Below, piece after piece: positions 33,466 to 43,278 of a stretch of 64,000 nucleotides of DNA. Each line of letters opens with the position of its first letter. The first letter of the stretch is position 1. Below the pieces are notes generated by a model. It was not told where the DNA came from and ran no database searches. It was given only the letters and a program-made list of their open reading frames with translations. Position numbers and translations under genes: made by a program. Source of the DNA: CAYOWK01 sp964407665 (GTDB taxonomy: Bacteria; Pseudomonadota; Alphaproteobacteria; Caulobacterales; Hyphomonadaceae); NCBI GenBank assembly GCA_964407665.1, contig CAYOWK010000002.1:98565-162564 (forward strand), in the 5' to 3' direction.

Positions 33466-35694
33466 CTACCTCCGAACCCGCGCCGACACGCCCCACGCCA
33501 GCGGATGCGACCTGAACGTGTCATACCCGATGAACCCATACCCTGAGACCGCGTAGTCGCTGTTGGTGAGATTGCGGCCCCAAAGCGCGAGTTCCAGTCC
33601 GCGTGCATCGAGGTGATAGCGCAGCGCAGCATCCAGCCCCCCATAGGCAGACTGCCGCCGGTCCTGCCGTCCCTCGGCGTCGAGGAAATAGCCGCTCTCG
33701 GCCTTGCCGGACAGTTCAACAGCGAGACGGCGCTCCCCGCTCAGCGGCCACTCCTGGCGGACCGAGAGCGTGCCGGAAACCTCGGACGCAAACGGCATCG
33801 GCTTGCCATTGAAGGTCGCGGCGTTGGCGGAGCCCGACGCATCGGCGCCCTGGCTGATCTCGGTATCGAGGAGGACGAGGCCTGCCGAGATGTCGAGCCC
33901 CCGCATCGGGGCCCAGTCGAGCGACACGTCAGCTCCATAGGCGCGCGCGCTGTCGAGGTTGGCCAGCGAGTTGGAGGTAATCGAGCCGCCGCCCGGCAGA
34001 GGGAAGAACACGAAGATGCGCGCCTGCGGGTCCTGATAGTCCTGATGGAACAGCGCCGCATCGAGGGCGAGCGTATCGCCCAGCCGCCATTTCAGCCCGG
34101 TCTCGAAGGCGTCGACCGTTTCGGCGCCGAACAGCCCCTCGTCCTGGAAGTGGGTGGCGTTGTTCTGCACCTCGCCATTGAAGCCGCCGGATTTGTAGCC
34201 GCTGTTGTAGGCGGCGTAGATCATCGCGCTGTCCGTCAGGCTGTAGCGTAGCGCGGCGTTAGCGGTAATGTGGTCGTCCTCTATGACGTTCTCGCCAATC
34301 GCCAGACCCAGCCCGGAGCGATTGTTGAAGGCGCGCCTACCGTCAGCATAGACATGGCGGCCCCAGCCGCGCCCATCGATGGTCTCGGAGGTGAAACGCG
34401 CGCCCAGCGTTAGCGTGAGGCGCTCCGTCAGGTCGATGTCGTTTTGGGTATAGAGAGCCGCCGCCTCGCGTGCCTGCGTGATGTGGGTCAGCAGGGTGAC
34501 GGCAGGTGTTGTCGAGGCCGGCGACGGCCCGACCCGGCCGGGCGCACCGGGATAGGTACAGGTCCCTGCCAGCGTCGCCGCATTGAGAACGCCGCACCAG
34601 ATCAGATAGTCCTGCGAGAAATCATCGGCGGAGAGCGACAGCCCCACCAGCGTCCGTCCCGTCAGGGCTTCGCCGAAAGTCCAGTCCGTGCGCGCGTCGA
34701 TATCCTGGCTGACCTGGAGATAGTCGCGGTCATACGAGAGGTTGGCGGAGGCGGCGGGCAGACCGTCGAAGTCGAACCCATACTGCTGGTTGTACCCCTC
34801 GATGGCTGTCAGGGCGTTGAGCGTCCAGCCGCCACGCGTCGCGGCGATCTCGAAGGCGCCGCCAAAGAACTCGTTGTCCTTGTCCTGCAGACCATCGGCG
34901 CCAACCGAGATCTGGTGATCGCCAACCGAAAGGCCCGAGTTGCGCGGGGCGGGGTTGATGCCGTTGTCTTCCTCATAGTGGACGCGTGCGGTGAAGCGCG
35001 TCGCATCATCGGCGTCGAAGGCAAGCGAGCCGCGTACACCGAACTCGTCGCGCACACCGCCCGCGTCTTCCGGCCCGCCGACATTTTCCAGCGCGGCGTC
35101 TTCCCGAAGATAACGGCCAGCAATCCGCCCGCTGAGTTTGTCGCTGATTGGCCCGCCGATGGCGCCATCCGCATCGATGCGGTTGAAGCGCCCGATGGAG
35201 AGCCCCGCAGTGGCCGAAAGCTCATCGCCCGGACGCCGGCTGAGGAAGTGGATCGAGCCGCTGGACGCATTGCGGCCGTAGAGCGTGCCCTGCGGTCCCT
35301 TCAGCACCTCGACCCGGTCGAGGTCGTAGGTCAGCTGGCTCGTCTGCACGTTCGTGGCGAGATAGACGCCGTCGACATAGACAGCGGCGGCTCCCGGGGT
35401 GAGCGCCTGGTGATCCACAGCCCCAAGTCCCCGGATCTGGAAGGCCGTCTGCGCCCCGTTGGCGAGGGCGGCCTGAAGGCCCGCGACGCGCCGGACAAGG
35501 TCCTCGCCGCTGTCCGCCCCCGAGAGATTTTCTGCGGTGACCACGGCGACGCTGCCGGGCGCGGCGGCGGCGGCTTCAGGCCAGCGGCTTGCGGTGACGA
35601 CGACGGTTTCGCGGGCGGGCGGCGTTTCGGCCTGCGCGACGGCGGGGACCGCGGCCGCGGCTGCGAGTGCGGCGAGGCTGATACGGGTACGCAT
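33466..35694 (-). CDS. TonB-dependent receptor (siderophore/vitamin type)
   Basis: 742 aa from ATG 35694. Signal peptide (LAALAAAAAVPAVAQA), TonB-box-like ETVVVTASRW, plug domain with VTAENLSG, QIRGLGAVD, AAVYVDGVYLAT, YDLDRVEVLKGPQGTLYGRNASSGSIHFLSRRPG, then a beta-barrel with GARFTSETIDG, YAAYNSGYKSGGFNG and other characteristic strands. The final residues (GVSARVRR) lack the usual aromatic end, which is unusual for a barrel but the WGVSARV strand is present. It belongs to the group of FecA/Fyu-like or catechol/pesticin-type receptors; the ligand is unknown. It is convergent with ebfC. Confidence 0.92.
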   Translation of the reverse strand: MRTRISLAALAAAAAVPAVAQAETPPARETVVVTASRWPEAAAAAPGSVAVVTAENLSGADSGEDLVRRVAGLQAALANGAQTAFQIRGLGAVDHQALTPGAAAVYVDGVYLATNVQTSQLTYDLDRVEVLKGPQGTLYGRNASSGSIHFLSRRPGDELSATAGLSIGRFNRIDADGAIGGPISDKLSGRIAGRYLREDAALENVGGPEDAGGVRDEFGVRGSLAFDADDATRFTARVHYEEDNGINPAPRNSGLSVGDHQISVGADGLQDKDNEFFGGAFEIAATRGGWTLNALTAIEGYNQQYGFDFDGLPAASANLSYDRDYLQVSQDIDARTDWTFGEALTGRTLVGLSLSADDFSQDYLIWCGVLNAATLAGTCTYPGAPGRVGPSPASTTPAVTLLTHITQAREAAALYTQNDIDLTERLTLTLGARFTSETIDGRGWGRHVYADGRRAFNNRSGLGLAIGENVIEDDHITANAALRYSLTDSAMIYAAYNSGYKSGGFNGEVQNNATHFQDEGLFGAETVDAFETGLKWRLGDTLALDAALFHQDYQDPQARIFVFFPLPGGGSITSNSLANLDSARAYGADVSLDWAPMRGLDISAGLVLLDTEISQGADASGSANAATFNGKPMPFASEVSGTLSVRQEWPLSGERRLAVELSGKAESGYFLDAEGRQDRRQSAYGGLDAALRYHLDARGLELALWGRNLTNSDYAVSGYGFIGYDTFRSHPLAWGVSARVRR

Positions 35695-36006
35695 TGGGGC
35701 TGCCTGTCTTCTTGAACGCACGCCAGTTGCCGGCGCGCGGGAGACCTAGACCGGCTTTTTGCATCAAGCGAGCCCAAAGCGATCACAATGCAGCACAAAT
35801 CACCTGTACGGAGCGTTTCGGAATGCCGATACGGGGCAGATCATGCCCTTTACGCAAGGTGCGACCGGTCTCCCCGGGCAATTTGCTCCAGGGCGCCCCG
35901 CCGCATCCGGGCTTGATGAATCGGCGGGTTCCCGTCATCGAGAACGCAACGCCAGCTGCCCGATAACCGGATCGGCTGGCCCAGACAACCCGAACCGGAG
36001 AGCCTG

Positions 36007-36633
36007 ATGGCTGACCAGGCGACGATCCACTACCATGATGGCGACCTGCCAGCCGATGTGAGCTTCGGCGACTCGGTCGCCATAGACACCGAGACCATGG
36101 GCCTGAATCCCTTCCGCGATGCACTGTGCGTGGTGCAGCTCTCCGGCGGAAACGGCGTCGCGCATGTGGTCCGGCTGAAGCGACCCGACTATGACTGCCC
36201 CAATCTCAAGGCGATCCTCACCAACCGGAAGATCCTGAAGATCTTTCACTATGCCCGCTTTGACGTCACGATGTTCCAGCGCTGGCTGGAGACGCCCTGC
36301 GTGCCCGTCTACTGCACCAAGATCGCCTCCCGCCTGTCGCGCACCTATACGGACCGGCATGGCCTGAAGGACCTGGCCCGCGAGACGATCGGCATCGACA
36401 TGTCCAAGGCCCAGCAAAGCTCGGACTGGGGGGCGCCGAAACTCTCCGACGCCCAGCTGGCCTATGCAGCGTCAGACGTGCTCCATCTCCATGATATCAA
36501 GGCGAAGCTGGACGTCATGCTGGCGCGCGAAAACCGCACCGAACTGGCGCAGGCCTGCTTTGACTTCCTGCCGATCCGGGCGGCGCTTGACCTCTATGGC
36601 TGGGCGGACGAGGACATTTTTGCACACTCCTGA
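36007..36633 (+). CDS. rnd: Ribonuclease D family 3'-5' exonuclease (short form)
   Basis: 208 aa with only the DEDDy exonuclease domain and no HRDC domain, as typical of the short alphaproteobacterial protein. Exo I VAIDTETMGL, Exo II KIFHYARFDVTMF, Exo III YAASDVLHLHDI give the D-E-D-D residues and the tyrosine. Processes or trims structured RNA from the 3' end. It is the first gene before lptC in the same direction, a conserved order. Confidence 0.88.
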   Translation: MADQATIHYHDGDLPADVSFGDSVAIDTETMGLNPFRDALCVVQLSGGNGVAHVVRLKRPDYDCPNLKAILTNRKILKIFHYARFDVTMFQRWLETPCVPVYCTKIASRLSRTYTDRHGLKDLARETIGIDMSKAQQSSDWGAPKLSDAQLAYAASDVLHLHDIKAKLDVMLARENRTELAQACFDFLPIRAALDLYGWADEDIFAHS

Positions 36634-36759
36634 CCGCGTCGCTGGCGGCTGGCCGCTGAAGGGCCTTCTTTTCGGCGCTCCAACGTCCTAGACTCTGTAT
36701 CAATGGCCAGATGGTCCGCAGTACGGGGCTGACGCCTCCTCAATGGTTCGAAGCCCCAG

Positions 36760-37404
36760 ATGACGGCCGCCTCTCACTCCATGGCGATGTGGACGCCACG
36801 CTCGGCGACCAATCTCGCAGCGACACGCCGGCGCACCGCCGTGGTCCACATCATGCGGCTGCTGCTGACAACGGCAGCCGTCGTCTCGGCGGGCTTTTTG
36901 CTCGGGCCGGTCGTGAGCAATTCGTTCGGCCGGGGGCCTGAAGCGCCTCCGGTCTCGGCGACCAACGTGACGATCCTGTCGCCGAGGTTCGAAGGGCGTG
37001 ACGCCAACGACAAGCCCTATGTGGTGACTGCGGACACCGCTCATCGCCGCCGCGCCAATCCCTCGCTGATAGACCTCGTCAATCCGAAGATGGAAGATGA
37101 AGCGGGGACAAGCGTGCAGGCGCCGGAGGGCGTCTATGACCGCGAAGCGCAGGTCATAGACCTCGTCGGCGGCGTGGTTATGAAGGATGCTGCGGGGTAT
37201 ACGTTCAACACCGAGTCCGCCCGCATGTTCGCACGGGAAAACCGGATTGTCGGCGAGACGCAGCTGCGGGGGGTCGGACCTATTGGCGAGGTCCGGGCCG
37301 ACGAATATGAGGTCCTCGATGACGGGGGCCATGTCGTCCTGACAGGCAATGTCTGGACAAGGTTCGTGACGACCAAGAAGGGGCGCAAGTCCAATGGCCA
37401 GTAG
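36760..37404 (+). CDS. lptC: LPS export protein LptC
   Basis: 214 aa from ATG 36760; 36781 is also possible. One N-terminal TM helix (about 32-54) followed by a periplasmic beta-jellyroll (GRDANDKPYVVTADTAHRR, SARMFARENRIVGETQLRGVGPIGEVRADEYEVLDDG, GNVWTRF). It takes LPS from the LptBFG complex and hands it to LptA. It overlaps lptA by 11 bases. The sequence is diverged, and I call it from fold, size and place in the lpt order. Confidence 0.85.
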   Translation: MTAASHSMAMWTPRSATNLAATRRRTAVVHIMRLLLTTAAVVSAGFLLGPVVSNSFGRGPEAPPVSATNVTILSPRFEGRDANDKPYVVTADTAHRRRANPSLIDLVNPKMEDEAGTSVQAPEGVYDREAQVIDLVGGVVMKDAAGYTFNTESARMFARENRIVGETQLRGVGPIGEVRADEYEVLDDGGHVVLTGNVWTRFVTTKKGRKSNGQ

Positions 37405-37963
37405 AGTTGCAAGCATGCGGAGGTTCACGCTCGCGTCTGTCGCCGTCGCCATGGCCGGCGGCGTACTTGCGTTCCTGAGCCCTGTTGGCTCGGCGCAGAT
37501 ATCGACCAGCGACGATCCCATCGAGGTGACCGCGCGCCAGACCGATTACTTCCGGGATGAGGGCAAGGTCGTCTACACCAGCAACGTGCGGGCGGTGCAG
37601 GGCACGACGCAGATTACATCCAATGTGCTGACCATCCTCTGCGTACGCAATCCGCAGGTGGCCGGCCAGCCGGTCGACACCACCTGCAACGAGATCGAGA
37701 AGATCATCGCCGAAGGCGAGGTGCTGTTCACGACGCCGAAGGAAAAGATCCGCGGCACGCGCGCCGAGTACGACTACGTCAACGAGGTGATCACGATCAC
37801 CGGCGAAGTCGTCCTGTCGAATGGCGAAGGCGTAGCAAAGGGCACCCGGCTCATCTACAGCGTGCCGGACGGACGCGCGACCATCACGGCAGGCGATCAG
37901 CCCGTGCTCAGCATCTTCACGCCGAAATCCCGTTCCAAGCCGGCGGGCCAGGCTACGCCCTGA
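37394..37963 (+). CDS. lptA: LPS transport periplasmic protein LptA
   Basis: 189 aa. Signal peptide (ASVAVAMAGGVLAF to GSAQ), then the OstA-like beta-jellyroll: IEVTARQTDYFRDEGKVVYTSNVRAVQGTTQITSNVLTI, GTRAEYDYVNEVITITGEVVLSNGEGVAKGTRLIYSV. It forms the periplasmic bridge that carries LPS. The stop overlaps the lptB start (TGATG). Confidence 0.9.
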   Translation: MASRVASMRRFTLASVAVAMAGGVLAFLSPVGSAQISTSDDPIEVTARQTDYFRDEGKVVYTSNVRAVQGTTQITSNVLTILCVRNPQVAGQPVDTTCNEIEKIIAEGEVLFTTPKEKIRGTRAEYDYVNEVITITGEVVLSNGEGVAKGTRLIYSVPDGRATITAGDQPVLSIFTPKSRSKPAGQATP

Positions 37964-38751
37964 TGGATACCTCAACGCAGCCCGAGGACGGTTATAGCGC
38001 CCAGTCCGCAGCAACGCCCGCTGCGGTTTCCGACGGCTTCTGGGCCGTCAATCTCGCCAAGTCGTTCAAGAACCGGCAGGTCGTGAAGGACGTGACCCTC
38101 GGGTTGAAGCGCGGCGAGATCGCCGGCCTGCTGGGTCCGAACGGAGCCGGCAAGACCACCTGCTTCTACATGATGATGGGTCTGATCCATGCCGACGCCG
38201 GCAAGGTGATGGTCGATGGCGAAGACGTGACCCACCTGCCGATGTACCAGCGCGCCCGTCTGGGCGTCGGATATCTGCCGCAGGAAAACTCCATCTTCAG
38301 GGGCATGAGCGTCTACGACAACATCATGGCCGTGGCCGAACTCTCGGAGCCGACAAAGCTCGAACGCACGCGGATGACCGAACAGCTTCTCGAAGAGCTG
38401 CAGATCACGCGGCTCGCGAAGCAGAACGCCAACTCCCTCTCTGGCGGCGAGCGCCGCCGCGTGGAGATCGCCCGCGCTCTGGCGTCCCGGCCGAGCTTCA
38501 TGCTGCTGGACGAGCCGTTCACCGGAATCGACCCGCTGGCCGTTTCCGACATTTCCGATCTCGTGCGCTATCTCAAGGGGCGCGGCCTTGGCGTGCTGAT
38601 CACCGATCACCAGGTGCGCGAGACACTGCAGATCGTCGACCGCGCCTCGATCATCTACGACGGCAAGGTGCTGTTCGAAGGACGCCCGGACGAAGTGCTC
38701 CGCAACGAGGATGTCCGCCGCGTCTACCTGGGCGACCGCTTCACGGCTTGA
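37963..38751 (+). CDS. lptB: LPS export ABC transporter ATP-binding protein LptB
   Basis: 262 aa. Walker A GPNGAGKTT, Q-loop YLPQENSIFRGMSVYDNI (the LptB pattern), signature LSGGERRRVEIARALA, Walker B FMLLDEPFTGIDP, H-loop ITDHQVRETL. It drives LPS extraction with LptF/G, encoded elsewhere. There is a roughly 20-residue N-terminal extension before the nucleotide-binding domain. Coupled to lptA. Confidence 0.95.
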   Translation: MDTSTQPEDGYSAQSAATPAAVSDGFWAVNLAKSFKNRQVVKDVTLGLKRGEIAGLLGPNGAGKTTCFYMMMGLIHADAGKVMVDGEDVTHLPMYQRARLGVGYLPQENSIFRGMSVYDNIMAVAELSEPTKLERTRMTEQLLEELQITRLAKQNANSLSGGERRRVEIARALASRPSFMLLDEPFTGIDPLAVSDISDLVRYLKGRGLGVLITDHQVRETLQIVDRASIIYDGKVLFEGRPDEVLRNEDVRRVYLGDRFTA

Positions 38752-38778
38752 TAAAGGTCTTAGGCTCGCGCGACCGCG

Positions 38779-39849
38779 TCACGGACCGTCGTCCTCATGC
38801 GCGGCTGAGCCCGCTCGCTTCATCATCTCAGCTGTTTCGCGCGTACCCGCCTCTTCGACCTTGCGGGCGCGCTCCTCTTCCTTCTCCGTAATCTCGATGG
38901 CCGCGTCGTTGACCGTCGTCACCGGCTGGGCCGTCCCGGTGTCCTGCATCAACCCGACCCGGTCGCCCTGCCACGCACGCAGCCCAGCCTCGCCCTCGTT
39001 CTGGAACAGCGAGCGGATACGCAGCTCGGCCTGCGGCCAGGGGATCTCGATGGCGTGGCGCCGGAGCGCATCGTCGATGGCCCAGTAGTACGCGGCCATC
39101 ATGCCGCCCGGGCGCTTCACGGCCTCCAGCGCGGGCCAGACCACCAGCTCGAACTTCATCGCGCTCTCGTCATAGCCGACCAGCCAGACCTGGCTGCGCC
39201 GCAAGTCCGTGTCGGGCAGGGTGAACGAAACGGAAGTTGCGGCTTCCAGCGCCGCCGCGCGGACGAGAGACTTGTCAGCGCCCAGTGCGACCCGGAACGG
39301 CACGTGGATGCGGCGGGTGGCGCGGTTGCGGGTCCAGTTGGTCAGACGGCCCGTCAGCAGCATCGAGTTGGGCACCAGCAGGTTCACATTGTCGTTGGTG
39401 AGGATCATGGTCGCGCGGGCGCCGACGGACTTGATCTCCCCGGCGACCCCGTCCTCAAGCTCGATGAAATCGCCGACCTCGATGGACCGGTCGAACAGGA
39501 GGACCAGTCCGGCAATGAAGTCCTTGACGATGTCCTGCACGCCGAGGCCGATGCCGATGCCGAGCGCTCCGGCAAACAGCGAGAGGCTGGAGAAATCGAC
39601 GCCGAGCACCGACGCCGCCGCCAGCAGGCCGACAAAGACGATGATGTACCGGCCGACCTTGTTGGCCACATAGACAGATGGGTTCGCTGCGGGGCCGGAC
39701 CTTTCCTGAAGGCGGCTGACAAAGCGCCGGAAGGCAGACGCCAGCAGGATCGCCCCGCCAAAGATCGCAACCGCCGTCAGGGCAGAGGCGAGCGTCGTGG
39801 TGTGCTGCCCCAGCGTCCAGAGCGGCGTATTGAGGAAGTCGAGGTTCAT
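38779..39849 (-). CDS. MscS-family mechanosensitive channel
   Basis: 356 aa from ATG 39849 with AGGGGG upstream; 16 further codons upstream lack a ribosome site. Three TM segments (about 16-110), the last being the pore helix LSLFAGALGIGIGLGVQDIVKDFIAG, then the beta domain (FIELEDGVAGEIKSVGARATMI, NLLVPNSMLLTGRLTNWTR) and cytoplasmic cage. It releases osmolytes under membrane tension. The C-terminal 60 residues are acidic and charged (EEERARKVEEAG) and look disordered. It is convergent with lptB and divergent from rpoN. Confidence 0.9.
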   Translation of the reverse strand: MNLDFLNTPLWTLGQHTTTLASALTAVAIFGGAILLASAFRRFVSRLQERSGPAANPSVYVANKVGRYIIVFVGLLAAASVLGVDFSSLSLFAGALGIGIGLGVQDIVKDFIAGLVLLFDRSIEVGDFIELEDGVAGEIKSVGARATMILTNDNVNLLVPNSMLLTGRLTNWTRNRATRRIHVPFRVALGADKSLVRAAALEAATSVSFTLPDTDLRRSQVWLVGYDESAMKFELVVWPALEAVKRPGGMMAAYYWAIDDALRRHAIEIPWPQAELRIRSLFQNEGEAGLRAWQGDRVGLMQDTGTAQPVTTVNDAAIEITEKEEERARKVEEAGTRETAEMMKRAGSAAHEDDGP

Positions 39850-40098
39850 GGCCCCCCCTGGCCTGATCGGCGGCGGCGCAAGCCGCCCGACACTCAAATC
39901 CTTGCCCGGTCAGTCGGTTCCATTAACCTTTTCCGAACGTATATGCGACGCAACTCCCCGAAATTCCGGCACTTCTTGCGCGGATCGGCTCATTGCTGAT
40001 TAGATAGTATTAAGGCGACCGGGTTATGGTCCCCCTCATTGGGAAGGCGTGGACGACCGGGTGGTCCGGTTTGGCAAGTCCCTGCCGGGAGAAGTCGA

Positions 40099-41607
40099 GT
40101 GGCGCTCGCGCAACGTCTTCAGCTGCGACAGGGTCAATCCCTCGTCATGACGCCGCAGCTGCAGCAGGCGATCAAGCTGCTGCAACTTTCGAACGTCGAA
40201 CTCGAAGAATATGTCGAGGCCGAGATCGAGCGGAATCCCCTGCTGGTGCGGGGCGAAACCCAGGACGGTCCCGAGACTCCCGACGCCGACAAGAAGTCTG
40301 ACCGGCGCGAGGAAATGCGCCTCGACGAGTCGAACGGCGCCAACGAGGCGAGCCAGGAACTCGACGCACGCCACGACGATGTCTACGAATCCGACAGCCC
40401 TTCCGAAGGGTCCGGCGGCGACAGCATGTCCGCCGGTCCGTCTTCGCAGCTGGACTGGTCGAAGGCCGGCAGCGGCAAGCAGCGGTCGGAAGACTTTGAC
40501 CTCGAATCCATCACCGCGGAAGAAAAGACCCTTCGCGAGCACCTGCGCGACCAGCTCGCCACCGCGGGTCTGAACACGGCGGATTTCCTGATCGGCTCGC
40601 GCCTGATCGAGGAAACCGACGAGGCCGGCTTCATGCGCGGCGACATCCACGAGATCGCCCGCGCGCTGGGCGTCGAGTGGGAGGATATCGAGGCAGTCCT
40701 GGGCGTTTGCCACGGCTTCGAGCCGACAGGCGTTATGGCCCGCAACATCCAGGAGTGCATCCGCCTGCAGCTGATCGAGCGCGACCGCTTCGATCCGGCC
40801 ATGGCGATGCTCGTGGACAACCTCGAGCTTGCCGCCAAACGCGACTACAAGCGCCTTTGCGACCTCTGCGGTGTCGACCAGGAAGACATCGTCGAGATGC
40901 TGGCCGAGCTTCGCACGCTGACCCCGCGCCCCGGCGCCGCCTTCGCGGGCGACGCCGCCCCGGCCGTCACGCCGGACGTGTTCGTGCGCGAGACGCCGAA
41001 CGGCGCGTACTCGGTCGAACTCAACGCAGACACTCTGCCGCGCGTGCTGATCGATCGCGCCTACTATGCCGAAGTCGCCGGCATGTCGAAGAAGGAAGAG
41101 GACAAGCAATTCCTCTCCGAATGCCAGGCCAGCGCCAACTGGCTGGTCAAGAGCCTCGACCAGCGCGCCCGCACCATCCTGAAAGTGGCGGCCGAGATCG
41201 TGCGCCAGCAGGACGGCTTCTTCGTCGAGGGCGTCCGCTCGTTGCGGCCGCTGAACCTCAAGACGGTGGCCGACGCTGTCGAGATGCACGAAAGCACCGT
41301 TTCGCGCGTCACCTCCAACAAGTTCATGGCGACCCCGCGCGGCGTCTTCGAGATGAAGTACTTCTTCTCTGCGTCCATCCCGTCCGTGAAGGGCGGGGAG
41401 GCGCACTCGGCTGAAGCCGTCCGACAGCGCATCAAGGACATGATCGACGCCGAAGGCCGCGACGCCGTCCTCTCCGACGATCAGATCGTCGAGCGCCTGC
41501 GCGTGTTCGGGATCGACATTGCGCGCCGTACGGTCGCCAAGTATCGTGAATCCCTGCGGATCCCCTCGTCCGTGGAACGCCGCCGGATGCACGTCGGCGG
41601 CATGTAG
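40099..41607 (+). CDS. rpoN: RNA polymerase sigma-54 factor
   Basis: 502 aa from GTG 40099, chosen because homologs begin with an (M/V)AL-QRL sequence and GGGAGAAG precedes it. Region I is ALAQRLQLRQGQSLVMTPQLQQAIKLLQL, region II is acidic (about 60-150), and region III contains the core-binding part, the HTH (SVADAVEMHESTVSRV) and the RpoN box RRTVAKYRE near the end, which recognises the -24 element. It directs enhancer-dependent promoters for nitrogen, flagellar and other genes. It precedes hpf and ptsN, the usual order. Confidence 0.95.
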   Translation: MALAQRLQLRQGQSLVMTPQLQQAIKLLQLSNVELEEYVEAEIERNPLLVRGETQDGPETPDADKKSDRREEMRLDESNGANEASQELDARHDDVYESDSPSEGSGGDSMSAGPSSQLDWSKAGSGKQRSEDFDLESITAEEKTLREHLRDQLATAGLNTADFLIGSRLIEETDEAGFMRGDIHEIARALGVEWEDIEAVLGVCHGFEPTGVMARNIQECIRLQLIERDRFDPAMAMLVDNLELAAKRDYKRLCDLCGVDQEDIVEMLAELRTLTPRPGAAFAGDAAPAVTPDVFVRETPNGAYSVELNADTLPRVLIDRAYYAEVAGMSKKEEDKQFLSECQASANWLVKSLDQRARTILKVAAEIVRQQDGFFVEGVRSLRPLNLKTVADAVEMHESTVSRVTSNKFMATPRGVFEMKYFFSASIPSVKGGEAHSAEAVRQRIKDMIDAEGRDAVLSDDQIVERLRVFGIDIARRTVAKYRESLRIPSSVERRRMHVGGM

Positions 41608-41896
41608 GCGAGGCCTTGGCGGACCGCTACTGCGTCCGCTCAGGCAGCGTTGCGCTTGCGTCTGTGCGATGGCCACCGCCTTCCTTCCGCACTGTTTTTT
41701 CCTGCCTTTACCGAGCGTTTGACGCGGTTTGCGACGCAGCGGGTTGTTGACGTCCGGGCCCGGGAATCCCACTGTTGAAGACAGGGCGAGCCTCGTCCCG
41801 AAAGCGAAGGTTCCGCCCGGAGCATGGACGGTCGCTGCGCGTTGGACCTCAGGTCCCGAAGCAGGTCCGCCCCACGCGCATCAGAGGAGCTTCCCA

Positions 41897-42505
41897 GTGC
41901 AAGTACAGATCGCCGGCAAGAAAATCGAAGTCGGAGCCGCTCTCCAGGAGCGCATTTCAGCCGGTCTGGAAGAACGGGTCTCGAAGTACTTCAGCCGAAC
42001 CGGCGAAGCCTTTGTCACCGTGTCGAAGCCGGGCTGGGCGTTCTATGTCGATTGCTCGATTCACCTGCCGTCCGGCGTCTCCCTGCAGGCCCATGGCGAG
42101 GGCGATGATCCGTACGCCGCCTTCCAGCAATCCCTCGACAGGATCGAGAAGCGCGTTCGCCGCTACAAAAGGCGGCTGAAGGATCATCATGCGCGCGCGC
42201 GCGAGGACTCTCCGCAGGAGATGGCGTCAGAGAGGATCATCCTGGCTCCCCAGGACGAAAGCGACGACGATGATCTCGACACGACGGATGAGGTCAACGG
42301 CTACGACCATGGCGAGGCCCCGGCCATCGTCGCGGAATCCGACAAGCGGCTGATAACCATGTCGGTGTCGACGGCGGTCATGCAGCTGGAGCTGGGCGAT
42401 TCTCCGGCGTTGATGTTCCGGAACGCCGCGAATGGCGGCCTGAACATGGTTTACCGCCGTCCCGACGGGAATATCGGTTGGGTCGATCCCGGCGAGCGCG
42501 GCTAG
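41897..42505 (+). CDS. hpf: Ribosome hibernation promoting factor, long form
   Basis: 202 aa from GTG 41897 (AGGAG upstream); longer upstream starts lack a site. N-terminal S30AE domain (VQIAGKKIEVGAALQERISAGLEERVSKYF) with basic patch KRVRRYKRRLKDHHARARE (here the GC-rich repeat encodes HARARE), a flexible acidic linker (DESDDDDLDTTDE), and the C-terminal dimerisation domain (KRLITMSVSTAVMQLELGDSPALMFRNAANGGLNMVYRRPDGNIGWVDP). The long form pairs 70S ribosomes into 100S dimers in stationary phase. It sits between rpoN and ptsN. Confidence 0.94.
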   Translation: MQVQIAGKKIEVGAALQERISAGLEERVSKYFSRTGEAFVTVSKPGWAFYVDCSIHLPSGVSLQAHGEGDDPYAAFQQSLDRIEKRVRRYKRRLKDHHARAREDSPQEMASERIILAPQDESDDDDLDTTDEVNGYDHGEAPAIVAESDKRLITMSVSTAVMQLELGDSPALMFRNAANGGLNMVYRRPDGNIGWVDPGERG

Positions 42506-42671
42506 AAACTTGCAGTAAAAGTCAGCCGATCACGTGAACCGGCGCTGCCGGTCAACGTTTTGACGCACGGTGGGGTTAACCCGCTTGTAACCATGCTGGA
42601 GCAGGGCGGGGCAGGAGTTTTGTAGAGTGATCGGATCATCGCCTTCGCCCATAGGGCATGGAAGCCAGCCA

Positions 42672-43136
42672 GTGAGCCTGTCGGACATTCTTCTTCTGGA
42701 CGCCGTCGTTCCGCGTGCGCGCTGGCAAGGCAAACGTCAGACCCTCTCCGGTCTGTCCGAGGCGATGGCCAGCGCGCTCGGCCTTGACCCCCGGACGGTC
42801 CTCGACGGCGTGCTGGAGCGCGAGCGCCTCGGCTCCACCGGAGTGGGCGAAGGCGTCGCCATTCCCCACGCGCGGATCCCGGGACTGACACGCGTGTCCG
42901 GCGGTTTCGCCCGTCTCATCGAGCCAGCCGATTTCGACGCCATCGACGAGCGGCCGGTCGATCTGATCTTCATGCTTCTGGCCCCGGAAGACGCCGGCTC
43001 CGAACACCTGAGGGCGCTGGCGCGTGTATCGCGTCTGTTCCGGCAGGAGGCTTTCCGGTCCCGTCTGCGCAATGCCCAGACAATCGAGGCGGCGATGCAG
43101 ATTCTCGGACCTGATGCGGCGAGCAACGCCGCCTGA
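42672..43136 (+). CDS. ptsN: PTS IIA-like nitrogen regulatory protein
   Basis: 154 aa from GTG 42672 with GGAAG upstream; a GTG at 42627 gives 169 aa but the shorter start gives the usual length. EIIA-Ntr domain with phosphorylated histidine in GVAIPHARIPG, plus SLSDILLLDAVVPRARWQGKRQTL and LIFMLLAPEDAGSEHLRALARVSRLF. It receives phosphate from the PTS-Ntr chain and regulates nitrogen and potassium physiology. Follows hpf. Confidence 0.93.
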   Translation: MSLSDILLLDAVVPRARWQGKRQTLSGLSEAMASALGLDPRTVLDGVLERERLGSTGVGEGVAIPHARIPGLTRVSGGFARLIEPADFDAIDERPVDLIFMLLAPEDAGSEHLRALARVSRLFRQEAFRSRLRNAQTIEAAMQILGPDAASNAA

Positions 43137-43278
43137 GACCGCAACTTCGCCGTTGAGCGTAGGGCTGTTGCTTCCCATATTGCAGGTTGAGTCGGCGTCA
43201 GGGCCTGTTAAGCGGGATCGCCGATAGTCATGTGCCTGTAACGGCTCCCGGTGGACCGTTCAGGCGGCAGGGAATCCA

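Noticed and set aside
34444..35715. 423-residue open frame opposite the second TonB receptor
   Set aside because: Antisense shadow; the minus strand has complete plug and barrel motifs.
35695..36006. Cobalamin riboswitch upstream of the second TonB receptor
   Set aside because: No B12-box or related conserved segments could be found.
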